This document shows, piece after piece, positions 28,430 to 35,813 of a stretch of 64,000 nucleotides of DNA (position 1 is the stretch's first letter; each line of letters opens with the position of its first letter). Both the position numbers and the translations under genes were made by a program. The notes below the pieces were generated by a model, which saw only the letters and a list, made by a program, of their open reading frames with translations, was not told the origin of the DNA and searched no databases. This DNA comes from JAWLHK01 sp041690355 [NCBI: bacterium] (GTDB taxonomy: Bacteria > J088 > JAWLBW01), in assembly GCA_041690355.1 (NCBI GenBank), contig JAWLHK010000010.1, positions 1 to 64,000 on the forward strand, read 5' to 3'.

Positions 28430-29866
28430 ATGAAACACGCTGCCCTTCCTTTCCTGATTCTCTTCGCCTGCCAGGCCGCTCCCCCCGCGCCGCCGGAGCC
28501 GGTTTCGCAGCCGCCGGAGTTGTGGTGGGGTTCCGGCATCCACATCGAACATGCCCCGCAGCGTCCGGGCGATCCGGATCTGGGCTGGGAGCTCATGATG
28601 AACGAGGGGTATGTGGGGTGCGGCCTGCCGGCGAGCGCTTTTCCGCTGCTCAAGTACGTGACGCCGGTGACTCCCGACGAGGTGCTCCCGGGGCGCACGG
28701 GGCCCGCCGCAGAGTTCCCCTTCAAGTGGAACTACCACGTGGCCGAATCGGGTGTTCCCCTCGCCGTCCCCAACTGCCTGCTCTGCCATGCCGGCCGGTT
28801 CAACGGCGAGATCGTCGTCGGCCTGGGGGATGCCGAGACCGACTTCACCGCCGACTTCGCGATCATCTCCAAGGCGGTCGATTTTCTGGAGCCGCTCAAG
28901 CACGAGCTCTTTTCAGCGGAAGAGAACGCGGAACTGGACAAGTTCGTCGCCCGGGTGCGCAAGCTCGGCGACATCACGAAGATGCGCACCATCGGCACCA
29001 ACCCTGCGAACGAGATCGGCGTGCTGCTCTTTTCGCATCGCGATCCGGTGACGCTCGAGTGGAGCGAGGAGCCGCTGATCGAGCTCCCCTACCGCGAACG
29101 CCTGCCGGTCGACACGCCGCCCTGGTGGCGCATGGCGAAGAAGTCGACGCAATTCTACAACGGCATGGGACGCGGCGATCACCGGCAGACGATGATGACG
29201 GCCTCGTCGCTTTGCGTCGACGACGTCTCCGATGCGGAAGAGATCGATACCTACTTCCACCACGTGGCCGCGTTCGTCGCCTCCGTGAAGCCGCCGAAGT
29301 ATCCCTTTGTGATCGATCGGGAGCGGGCAGCCTTCGGCGAGCGCGTGTTCGAGGCCAACTGCGCCGGCTGCCACGGGCATTACGGCGAGGATGACTCGTA
29401 TCCGAACCTCGTGATACCGCTCGACGTCATCCGCACCGATCCGGTGTACGCGGAGGCGGGCCCGTTTCTGACCGAGTTCGTGGAATGGTACAACACGTCG
29501 ATCTACGGAACCGACGCGTGGCTGGAGCCGATCGTCGGGTACATCGCGCCGCCGCTCGACGCCGTCTGGGCGACGGCCCCGTTCTTCCATAACGGTTCGG
29601 TGCCCAGCATCGAAGACGTGCTGAACTCCAAGGCGCGCCCGCGATACTGGAAGCGCATCGACTACGACAGCCGCAACTTCGACGAAGAGAAGCTGGGCTG
29701 GCCGTATGAAACGATGACGTACGGACACAATGAAGCTCCGGCCGAAGAGCGCAAGTACATCTACGACACGACCCAGCCGGGCCATTGGAACACGGGACAT
29801 CCGTTCGGCGATCATCTGACGGATCGGGAGCGCCGCGCGGTGCTCGAGTACCTCAAGACTCTCTAG
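28430..29866 (+). CDS. Dihaem c-type cytochrome lipoprotein
   Basis: The 478-residue protein starts with a short lipoprotein signal (FLILFAC). It has two haem c attachment sites: CLLCH (about residue 117) and CAGCH (about residue 315). The second domain has the usual downstream pattern (APPLDAVWATAPFFHNGSVPSIEDVL) seen in dihaem peroxidase-like and RoxA-like proteins. Haem is attached in the periplasm, so this is an envelope electron carrier or oxidase. The specific reaction cannot be assigned. Start: the ATG at 28430 has a GGA ribosome site and gives a normal signal; an ATG at 28406 in the same frame is also possible. Its upstream neighbours are the TetR and lipoprotein genes. Confidence 0.85.
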   Translation: MKHAALPFLILFACQAAPPAPPEPVSQPPELWWGSGIHIEHAPQRPGDPDLGWELMMNEGYVGCGLPASAFPLLKYVTPVTPDEVLPGRTGPAAEFPFKWNYHVAESGVPLAVPNCLLCHAGRFNGEIVVGLGDAETDFTADFAIISKAVDFLEPLKHELFSAEENAELDKFVARVRKLGDITKMRTIGTNPANEIGVLLFSHRDPVTLEWSEEPLIELPYRERLPVDTPPWWRMAKKSTQFYNGMGRGDHRQTMMTASSLCVDDVSDAEEIDTYFHHVAAFVASVKPPKYPFVIDRERAAFGERVFEANCAGCHGHYGEDDSYPNLVIPLDVIRTDPVYAEAGPFLTEFVEWYNTSIYGTDAWLEPIVGYIAPPLDAVWATAPFFHNGSVPSIEDVLNSKARPRYWKRIDYDSRNFDEEKLGWPYETMTYGHNEAPAEERKYIYDTTQPGHWNTGHPFGDHLTDRERRAVLEYLKTL

Positions 29867-29873
29867 AAGTTAC

Positions 29874-29901
29874 GAGTGACGAGTGACGAGTGACGAGTGA
29901 C
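29874..29901. repeat. Four tandem copies of GAGTGAC
   Basis: The 7-bp unit GAGTGAC is repeated four times without change directly after the cytochrome stop codon. A similar GTGACGAGTGACG run recurs near 29982. Confidence 0.85.
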
Positions 29902-30044
29902 GAATTCCCGACAAGGACCCTGAATGACATCTCCCTTGCCTCGTTGGCGCTTGGCGCTTAGCGCTCGGCGCTTTGCCTGCGTGACGAGTGACGTGTGGGC
30001 GTCCTCGTCAGACGGTGTCGAATCATGGAGTCCTGCTCTTGCAA

Positions 30045-30232
30045 GGACCGGCTCCTCGGGGCGAACGGTCTCGAGATGAACCCGTTTTGGACAAGACTGA
30101 TCTGTGAGTGACGATTCACGGTTTGCCCCGCGAAGACGTGGTTTTCGACGGTCCTTGCTTCGTCCCCCACTCTCCCCCTCCCCCACTCTCCCCCTCCCCC
30201 ACTCTCCCCCTCCCCCGCTCCCCCCCGCCCCC
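30045..30232. repeat. Dispersed intergenic element, copy A, with C-rich array
   Basis: The stretch beginning ACCGGCTCCTC...GGGCGAACGGT and continuing through TTTTGGACAAGACTGAT, TTTGCCC and GGTCCTTGCTT is a diverged copy of 32071-32213. It ends in a C-rich array (30163-30232) with three copies of a 16-bp CCCCCACTCTCCCCCT-type unit. The opposite strand is a run of G-tracts able to form a quadruplex. Confidence 0.7.
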
Positions 30233-30295
30233 TTCACAAACCGGACCCCTCCGCCGATAATGGCGCTGAAAAACCGCCGTTCGGAGGAAATCGCC

Positions 30296-31750
30296 ATGCC
30301 CAAATCCCGTCTCCGCGTGTTGGCGCTGGCCGGCGCAGTCCTGTTTTTCGGATCGCACGGTATTGAAACCGCAGAGGCCCAGCAGCGCACGCCGAGGCAG
30401 GACTCGGGAAAAAAGGCCGGCGACCTGCCGGTGCCTCGCAAAGGGGACACCAGCTACATGCCCGTGGCGACGACCAAGCCGTTCGCCGAGGTCTACCGCA
30501 CCATGCGCGCCGGCAAGGCCGACGTCATGAAGAAGCAGCGCGGGCTGCTCGAAGAGCGCTACGACCTGGCGAACCGGTCCGTGCGCGGCGTGACCATGTC
30601 AGGAGGCAAGCCGGTGCAGGGCGGCGTGCGCGTGAAGCTCCCCCGCGGCGTCACCTGGGCGCAGCTGGCCGAAATGGCCCCCGCCGAGATCAAGCGCCGC
30701 GGGCTCTGGCCCAAAGGATTCCTTCCGCTTCCGCACCCCTTTCACGACGAAGGGGGGATGGTCTTTCCCGAAAGTCATATCGAGGAAATCCGCCGCCAGG
30801 AGGGGCGAAACCTCGAGCGCTTCGACGTGGACTTCGATCTGCCGGAGCACTTCCTCCCTCCGTTTCCGCCAGCCATCTTTCTGACGACCCGCCCCGATCT
30901 CGGTGACGTCTCGCAGGGGCAGGTGGTGACCACCCAGAATTTCTTCGCGTTGTTCAACGGCATTCTCAACCCGAAGCAGCTCGAAGGGGTGCGCCTTCTC
31001 GTCTCCCAGTTCCCCCAGCAGCAGTTCAACATGACCGACGACCGGCGCAGCGAGAAGCCGCACCTGGGTGTCAGCTGCTTCGACTGCCACACGAACGGAC
31101 ACACCAACGGTGCGACCCATCTCGTGGGTGACATCCGACCGCAACCCTTCCGACGGCGCATCGACACCCCGTCGCTGCGCGGCGTGAACCAGCAGCGCCT
31201 GTTCGGCTCGCAGCGCGCCCTGCGCACCGTCGAAGACTTCACGGAATTCGAACAGCGGGCCGCCTACTTCGACGGCGACATCGTGATCGCGCAGAAGAAG
31301 GGGGTCAATTTTCTCGAGCGGGGGAGCGAGGTGCACGCCATGGCCGAGTTCCAGGAGATTCTCGACTTTCCGCCGGCCCCCAAGCTCGACGTCTTCAGCC
31401 GCCTCGACACCGCGCTGGCGACAGAGCAGGAGCTGCGCGGTGAGCAGATCTTCTTTACCAAAGGGCGCTGCGCAGAATGTCACGCGCCGCCGATTTTCAG
31501 CGACAACTTCATGCACGACCTGAAAACCGAACGGTTCTTCGAACCGGTTCTCATCGCAGGGCGCATGGCGGTGGCCGATGGGGCGATCAAGACGTTTCCA
31601 CTGCGGGGAATCAAGGACAGCCCGCCCTACCTGCACGACGGGCGGCTGCTCACGCTTGACGACACGGTCGAGTTTTTCAACCTGGTGCTCGGCCTGCGGC
31701 TGACCGCGCAGGAGAAGAAGGATCTCGTGGCGTATCTGTATACGCTTTGA
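30296..31750 (+). CDS. Secreted dihaem cytochrome c, peroxidase-like
   Basis: The 484-residue protein has a signal peptide (LALAGAVLFFGSHGIETAEA). Haem sites are CFDCH (about residue 262, followed by an unusual THLVG context after HTNGHTNG) and CAECH (about residue 393). The sequence between them (FRRRIDTPSLRGVNQQRLFGSQRALRTVEDF) and the end (TFPLRGIKDSPPYLHDGRLLTLDDTVEFFN) fit the CcpA/MauG-like dihaem superfamily. The classic peroxidase residues cannot be confirmed by eye. Start: the ATG at 30296 has a GGAGGAAA ribosome site. It probably works in the same periplasmic redox route as the cytochrome lipoprotein 430 bp upstream. Confidence 0.87.
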   Translation: MPKSRLRVLALAGAVLFFGSHGIETAEAQQRTPRQDSGKKAGDLPVPRKGDTSYMPVATTKPFAEVYRTMRAGKADVMKKQRGLLEERYDLANRSVRGVTMSGGKPVQGGVRVKLPRGVTWAQLAEMAPAEIKRRGLWPKGFLPLPHPFHDEGGMVFPESHIEEIRRQEGRNLERFDVDFDLPEHFLPPFPPAIFLTTRPDLGDVSQGQVVTTQNFFALFNGILNPKQLEGVRLLVSQFPQQQFNMTDDRRSEKPHLGVSCFDCHTNGHTNGATHLVGDIRPQPFRRRIDTPSLRGVNQQRLFGSQRALRTVEDFTEFEQRAAYFDGDIVIAQKKGVNFLERGSEVHAMAEFQEILDFPPAPKLDVFSRLDTALATEQELRGEQIFFTKGRCAECHAPPIFSDNFMHDLKTERFFEPVLIAGRMAVADGAIKTFPLRGIKDSPPYLHDGRLLTLDDTVEFFNLVLGLRLTAQEKKDLVAYLYTL

Positions 31751-32070
31751 GCCGGAATCATTGCTGTCCAGGAAGCGCAGCCTTGCCGGACGGAAACCGT
31801 GAGGTTCCGGCCGGTTTGCCTTCCTGCTCGTTGCTTCCGTGAAGCAAGTTGGCAGCTTCATGAGCGTACGGATAACCGTTCGCCCGCGCTGTGCCTGCCC
31901 TGTGCTTGGCGAAGGGTCGAGGGCCTGGAATGTCTGGGCGACTTTGCTCGTGGCATGAGTCAAGTGCGCGGTTTTTCGCCTCGAACACGCTGTTCATGCG
32001 GCGCTGGCCTTTCGAATGCGACGTCACCCTTGCGAGACCAGGACCTCCGTATTGAACTTCGGTTCCCAAA

Positions 32071-32213
32071 GACCGGCTCCTCAAGGGCGAACGGTGACGC
32101 GCTGAGACTATTTTGGACACGACTGATTTTCGATTGACGATTTGCCCGCAGGGGCGTGGATTCTGACAGCCCTTGCTTGTCCCCCACTCTCCCACTCCCC
32201 CGCTCCCCCGTCG
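32071..32213. repeat. Dispersed intergenic element, copy B, with C-rich end
   Basis: It shares with copy A the order ACCGGCTCCTC, GGGCGAACGGT, TTTTGGACA-GACTGATT, GATTTGCCC, GGGCGTGG, CCCTTGCTT and then CCCCCACTCTCCC. The two copies lie 2 kb apart in the same orientation, each upstream of a plus-strand gene. Confidence 0.7.
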
Positions 32214-32215
32214 TG

Positions 32216-32221
32216 TATCAT
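32216..32221 (+). promoter_or_regulatory. -10 box of the metallo-hydrolase gene
   Basis: TATCAT (five of six consensus bases) lies directly after the C-rich array. Transcription would begin about 20 bases before the ATG at 32249. Confidence 0.4.
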
Positions 32222-32248
32222 GAAGTTCATGCCTCACGGCCGCGAACC

Positions 32249-33286
32249 ATGCTCCACCTGAAGTCTCGCTATCACGGATTCCGCCTCGAGCGCATGCAGG
32301 CGTCGCCGCGCTACATCAAGGGCGCCTTCCGCAACACGGCGCGGGTCGGACCGGGGCTGCAGCATGGCAATGCGTGGCCGGTCGTGGGGGAATTCTTCCT
32401 CGGCGGGCAACAGCGCAAGCCCCCCGCACCGCTGCCGACGACCGATCCGCGGGACACGTGGGCGTGGCCCATCGCCAGCGGGCTTCGCGCGACCTGGCTC
32501 GGTCACTCCACCGTTCTCGTGGAGATCGACGGCGTTCGCCTCCTCACCGATCCGGTCTGGGGGCTGCGTGCCTCGCCGGTCGGGTTCGCGGGCCCCAAAC
32601 GCTTCCAGCCGGTGCCCGTGCAGGTGAATCAGCTGCCGCCCCTCGACGCGGTCCTGATTTCACATGATCATTACGACCATCTCGATTACCCGACGATCCG
32701 CGCGCTGGCGCCGACCGGCGTTCCCTTCGTGACCTCGCTGGGGGTCGGCGCGCATCTCGAAGCATGGGGCATCCCCCCCGAGCGCATCCATGAGCTCGAC
32801 TGGTGGGATTCCTTCCGCATTCCCCGCAGCGAGGTCGTCGTCACGGCGGCCCCTTCGCACCACTTCTCGGGCCGCAGCGCCCTCGGGCAGAATGCGACGC
32901 TGTGGTCCTCCTTCGCCGTGCGGGGTCCGCGCAATGCGTTCTTCTTCAGCGGCGACACCGGGCTCACGGAGGAATACGCGGAGATCCGCGCTCGGCTCGG
33001 ACCGTTCGATCTGACGATGCTCGAGGTCGGCGCCTTCCACCCGTCCTGGGGGCAGATCCATCTGGGCCCTGAGAACGCCCTGAAGGCTCACGCGCTGCTG
33101 GGCGGCGGCCGGCTGCTCCCCGTCCACTGGGGAACGTTCAATCTGGCCCTGCACGCCTGGGACGACCCGGCCGAAGCGCTTCTGCAGCGCGCACCCGATC
33201 AGGGAACGCAGCTGATCATGCCGATGCTCGGACAGCCGGTCGAGCCGGTGCAGGTGGAGCGCGTGGCGCCGTGGTGGCGACGGTAG
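32249..33286 (+). CDS. MBL-fold metal-dependent hydrolase, NAPE-PLD/UlaG-like
   Basis: The 345-residue cytosolic protein has the metallo-beta-lactamase signature HDHYDHLD (about residue 138), an upstream GHSTVLVEIDG strand and further metal ligands (APSHHFSGRS, FFSGDTG, PVHWGTF). The N-terminus (SPRYIKGAFRN) and the LTDPVW motif are those of the NAPE-PLD-like phospholipase D group of zinc hydrolases. The likely substrate is a phosphodiester lipid, but closely similar proteins act on other substrates, so this is only a family guess. The start at 32249 was chosen because upstream in-frame codons lie in the C-rich repeat. Confidence 0.88.
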   Translation: MLHLKSRYHGFRLERMQASPRYIKGAFRNTARVGPGLQHGNAWPVVGEFFLGGQQRKPPAPLPTTDPRDTWAWPIASGLRATWLGHSTVLVEIDGVRLLTDPVWGLRASPVGFAGPKRFQPVPVQVNQLPPLDAVLISHDHYDHLDYPTIRALAPTGVPFVTSLGVGAHLEAWGIPPERIHELDWWDSFRIPRSEVVVTAAPSHHFSGRSALGQNATLWSSFAVRGPRNAFFFSGDTGLTEEYAEIRARLGPFDLTMLEVGAFHPSWGQIHLGPENALKAHALLGGGRLLPVHWGTFNLALHAWDDPAEALLQRAPDQGTQLIMPMLGQPVEPVQVERVAPWWRR

Positions 33287-33346
33287 GCAATACCGGGCGC
33301 CGCACAGCGCCGGCCTCGCCTCTCCGCGCGCGTGCCGCGCACCTGT

Positions 33347-33352
33347 TATCCT
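33347..33352 (+). promoter_or_regulatory. -10 box six bases before the start codon
   Basis: TATCCT, six bases and then the ATG at 33359, with no ribosome site: the leaderless pattern seen elsewhere in the window. Confidence 0.45.
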
Positions 33353-33358
33353 GATCCG

Positions 33359-33574
33359 ATGAAGATCGAACTGCTCACCACCGAAGAACTGGCGCTCGAA
33401 ATCCAGGGGCGCGGGCTCGAAGTTCAATACCTCTCGCACCTTGCCATCCGTCTGGGATTCTCGACGGATGACGGCTGGACCGAAGAGCTGATGGCCGCCA
33501 TCGAAAGCGCGCCGTTCGACCTGCGCCGCGCGGCCGCCGAGCATGCGCTGCGCGTGGCGCTCGAGCGGAACTAG
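33359..33574 (+). CDS. Small unknown protein
   Basis: The 71-residue acidic soluble protein has predicted helices (TTEELALEIQGRG, LSHLAIRLGF, WTEELMAAIESA, RRAAAEHALRVAL). It has no family that I know. Codon use and the neatly placed -10 box support it as a real gene. It stands alone between the metallo-hydrolase and the paired lipoproteins. Confidence 0.6.
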   Translation: MKIELLTTEELALEIQGRGLEVQYLSHLAIRLGFSTDDGWTEELMAAIESAPFDLRRAAAEHALRVALERN

Positions 33575-33695
33575 AAGCGGACCCATCTGTCTCCTAGCAG
33601 TCTCCCCGCGCAGTCTGCTACAGTACTCCGCGAAGCTGCCATCTGGTGCCATCCCGGCAGCTTCCCCCGGCATCCCGCCGCGGGAGGAGTTACCC

Positions 33696-34742
33696 ATGAA
33701 ATATGTTGCTGAAACCGTGAGCCTCGTGTTCGCCATAGCGGCGATTACGGGCTGCGGCACCGATCCGGGCGCGATCACCGACGCCGCCCGCGATCAGGCC
33801 GCGCAGGCCACTGCCGCCGCGCTCCGCCTGAAAGAAGGCGAAGTCTTCGCCTACAAGACGTCTGATATCGAAACCGTCATCCCGGTCCGCATCGAAGTCG
33901 ACGGGAGCTTCGCCGAGCAGGATGGCCTGTTCGTGAGAACCGCCGAACATGTCGCCGTGCGCAAGGTGATGGGCCGCACCCGCGTCGCGAACGCCGGCGT
34001 CGACGGCTTCGCCATCCATGAAGTTTCCCAGAAGACGGTCGATACCGAGAAGGTCGACAACGTGACCGAAGACTATGGCGCTTCGGCTCCCGAACCCTCT
34101 GCGTTCGTGCTGTTCGACCTCGACGGCTGGGTACGCCGCATCGAGTCGGGCTCGGCCACCGACGAAGACGACACGATGGGCGAAGCCGAGTATCCCCTGC
34201 GTCCGCGCGCCGGCTTTTACTATGTTGACGACCGCGGTCAGACCTACCAAGCCACTGAGGAGAAGTTGACCGTTGCCGGCATCGCAGGGATGAAACTCGT
34301 GGCCCGCCGCGCGGCCCCGGTGCTGTCGCTCGAAGAGTTCTTCGAGACCTGTTACGTCGTTCAGCCGGCGGAAAGCGGAATTCCGGACTACGTGGACATC
34401 ATGTTCAACCCTGCCGCGCAGTGCTTCGGACCCAACGGGTTTGTGAGGAAGACAGGCGCCCCCGCTCCCCTCTTTCTCCTGAGCGGAGAGGCCTCGCTCA
34501 TCGTCGGGGATCAGCTTGCGCTTCAGAGATCGGCAGAGTCTGTCTCGGTCGGCGTCGATCGCATTCATTGCGGACCGGGCCAGTTCGTGAGCCCCGGCGC
34601 TGAAATGGTCGACTGCGACAAGAAGCTGAACGAGATCTATCTCGAGGGGTACCGGATTACGAAGACGGTACAGACGCAGCTCGTGAAGCGCGAGGTGAGC
34701 GCCGACCCCGCCGCCCTGCCCCGAATCGAAGACGCGGACTGA
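33696..34742 (+). CDS. Lipoprotein of unknown function, first of a paralogous pair
   Basis: The 348-residue protein starts with a signal and lipobox (AAITGC, Cys about residue 20). A helix rich in Ala follows, then a beta-rich body. The middle motif YYVDDRGQTYQATEEKLTV resembles AFSDDRGNTWRVTEATTV in the next gene, so the two are diverged paralogues. Four Cys residues in the C-terminal half (FETCYVV, AAQCFG, IHCGPG, VDCDKK) may form two disulfides. A strong GGGAGGAG ribosome site precedes the ATG. It ends 10 bp before its paralogue. Function unknown. Confidence 0.78.
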   Translation: MKYVAETVSLVFAIAAITGCGTDPGAITDAARDQAAQATAAALRLKEGEVFAYKTSDIETVIPVRIEVDGSFAEQDGLFVRTAEHVAVRKVMGRTRVANAGVDGFAIHEVSQKTVDTEKVDNVTEDYGASAPEPSAFVLFDLDGWVRRIESGSATDEDDTMGEAEYPLRPRAGFYYVDDRGQTYQATEEKLTVAGIAGMKLVARRAAPVLSLEEFFETCYVVQPAESGIPDYVDIMFNPAAQCFGPNGFVRKTGAPAPLFLLSGEASLIVGDQLALQRSAESVSVGVDRIHCGPGQFVSPGAEMVDCDKKLNEIYLEGYRITKTVQTQLVKREVSADPAALPRIEDAD

Positions 34743-34752
34743 GGAGACCATC

Positions 34753-35760
34753 ATGAAACCGATGAAAACCCTGATGACCATCCTCGCCGCGGCCGCCGTA
34801 TCGGCCTGTGCCCTTTCCGACACCGAAATCCGAGAGGCGCTCGACGAGGCCGCAGCCACCCCGAGTACGCTCGACTTCAAGGTCGGCCAGGCGTGGACCG
34901 AGAAGACCGTGACGCACGAGTACATCGCGACAATGAAGCTGGAAAAGGGCAAGTTCGAGTACTGCGCCATGGACAGCTTCATGACGGGCACAGCATGTCC
35001 GACGGTTGACGGCATCGTCACCGTGACGGAAGACGAAGCCGTGCACCATGTCGTCGGCGAAGCCGACCTCGCCGGTCTGGCGCTCCCCGGGTTTGCCGTG
35101 CGCGCCACGTGGACGACCCATGCGCGACTTGAAAACTGGGACCCCCGTTCGAACACGATGACCTCGACGGGTACGCCGGCGAAATCGGTGGCGACGGGCG
35201 TCTACGCGCTCGGCGAAGCCAATGGTTTCGTGGTGTCGGCGGCGATGGGTGACCACGATGAATCGCGTGGAAGCGCCCTGTATCCGAGCCATCCGGTTGC
35301 GGGCGAAGCGTTCTCCGATGACCGCGGCAACACCTGGCGCGTCACCGAGGCGACCACGGTCACGATCGGCGACCAGAAGAACCTGAAGGCCCACCGCGCG
35401 GTCAAGCTGGCGAACCTTCAGGCAGGCCCCATCGACCATGCTTTCCTGCTGAAGAACTGCGTGCTGATGCTGCAGGTCGGCGACACCGAATGGGAGCTGA
35501 AGTCGCTGAAAGGTCCGGGAGACATCTGCCGGAATCCCTTCCTCCTCGAGGAGCGCACCGAAATCGTCGTGGCGAAGGATCTGCAGGTTCAGCTGCGCAC
35601 GCACCGGCGGCAGCTTCGTTTTGATGAGGCGCTCGGCCGCCGCGACGACGGCACCGCGTGGAACTTCTACGACGAGACGCTGGGCGAAGAGAGCATCCTG
35701 TTCATCCTCGTTGAAGAATACACGACTACCGAGTCTGACATCATCTCGCTTACGTACTGA
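34753..35760 (+). CDS. Lipoprotein of unknown function, second of a paralogous pair
   Basis: The 335-residue protein has a lipobox (AVSAC, Cys about residue 19) and the shared DDRG motif near residue 192 (FSDDRGNTWRVTE). Cys residues lie at EYCAMD, ACPTVD, KNCVLM and DICRNP. It has a GAGGAG ribosome site and is co-transcribed with the upstream paralogue. A rho-independent terminator follows at 35784. No catalytic motif was seen, and both proteins are probably anchored in the outer membrane. Confidence 0.78.
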   Translation: MKPMKTLMTILAAAAVSACALSDTEIREALDEAAATPSTLDFKVGQAWTEKTVTHEYIATMKLEKGKFEYCAMDSFMTGTACPTVDGIVTVTEDEAVHHVVGEADLAGLALPGFAVRATWTTHARLENWDPRSNTMTSTGTPAKSVATGVYALGEANGFVVSAAMGDHDESRGSALYPSHPVAGEAFSDDRGNTWRVTEATTVTIGDQKNLKAHRAVKLANLQAGPIDHAFLLKNCVLMLQVGDTEWELKSLKGPGDICRNPFLLEERTEIVVAKDLQVQLRTHRRQLRFDEALGRRDDGTAWNFYDETLGEESILFILVEEYTTTESDIISLTY

Positions 35761-35783
35761 ACCGTCGAGCTCGCACATTTACG

Positions 35784-35813
35784 AAGCCCCGGTCAGCGGA
35801 CCGGGGCTTTTTT
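35784..35813 (+). terminator. Rho-independent terminator after lipoprotein pair
   Basis: An 11-bp perfect stem (AAGCCCCGGTC, 35784-35794, pairing with 35799-35809) with a 4-base loop is followed by a T-run to 35813. The last bases of the convergent ABC-F gene lie inside the stem. Confidence 0.92.

Larger units (their letters stand above)
29867..30295. other. Repeat-rich intergenic region between two cytochrome genes
   Basis: No gene is evident. It holds a 7-bp tandem array just after the cytochrome stop, a run of near-repeats TTGGCGC/TTAGCGC around 29945-29975, one copy of a dispersed intergenic element (about 30045-30160) and a C-rich array. A GGAGG ribosome site for the next gene lies at its right end. 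Confidence 0.6.
31751..32248. other. Intergenic region with dispersed element copy B
   Basis: About 500 bp without a supported gene. The right part is repeat copy B with its C-rich end. A short hairpin-like stretch lies at 31791-31812 (CGGAAACC and GGTTCCG), without a T-run. The left part shows nothing else. Confidence 0.5.
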
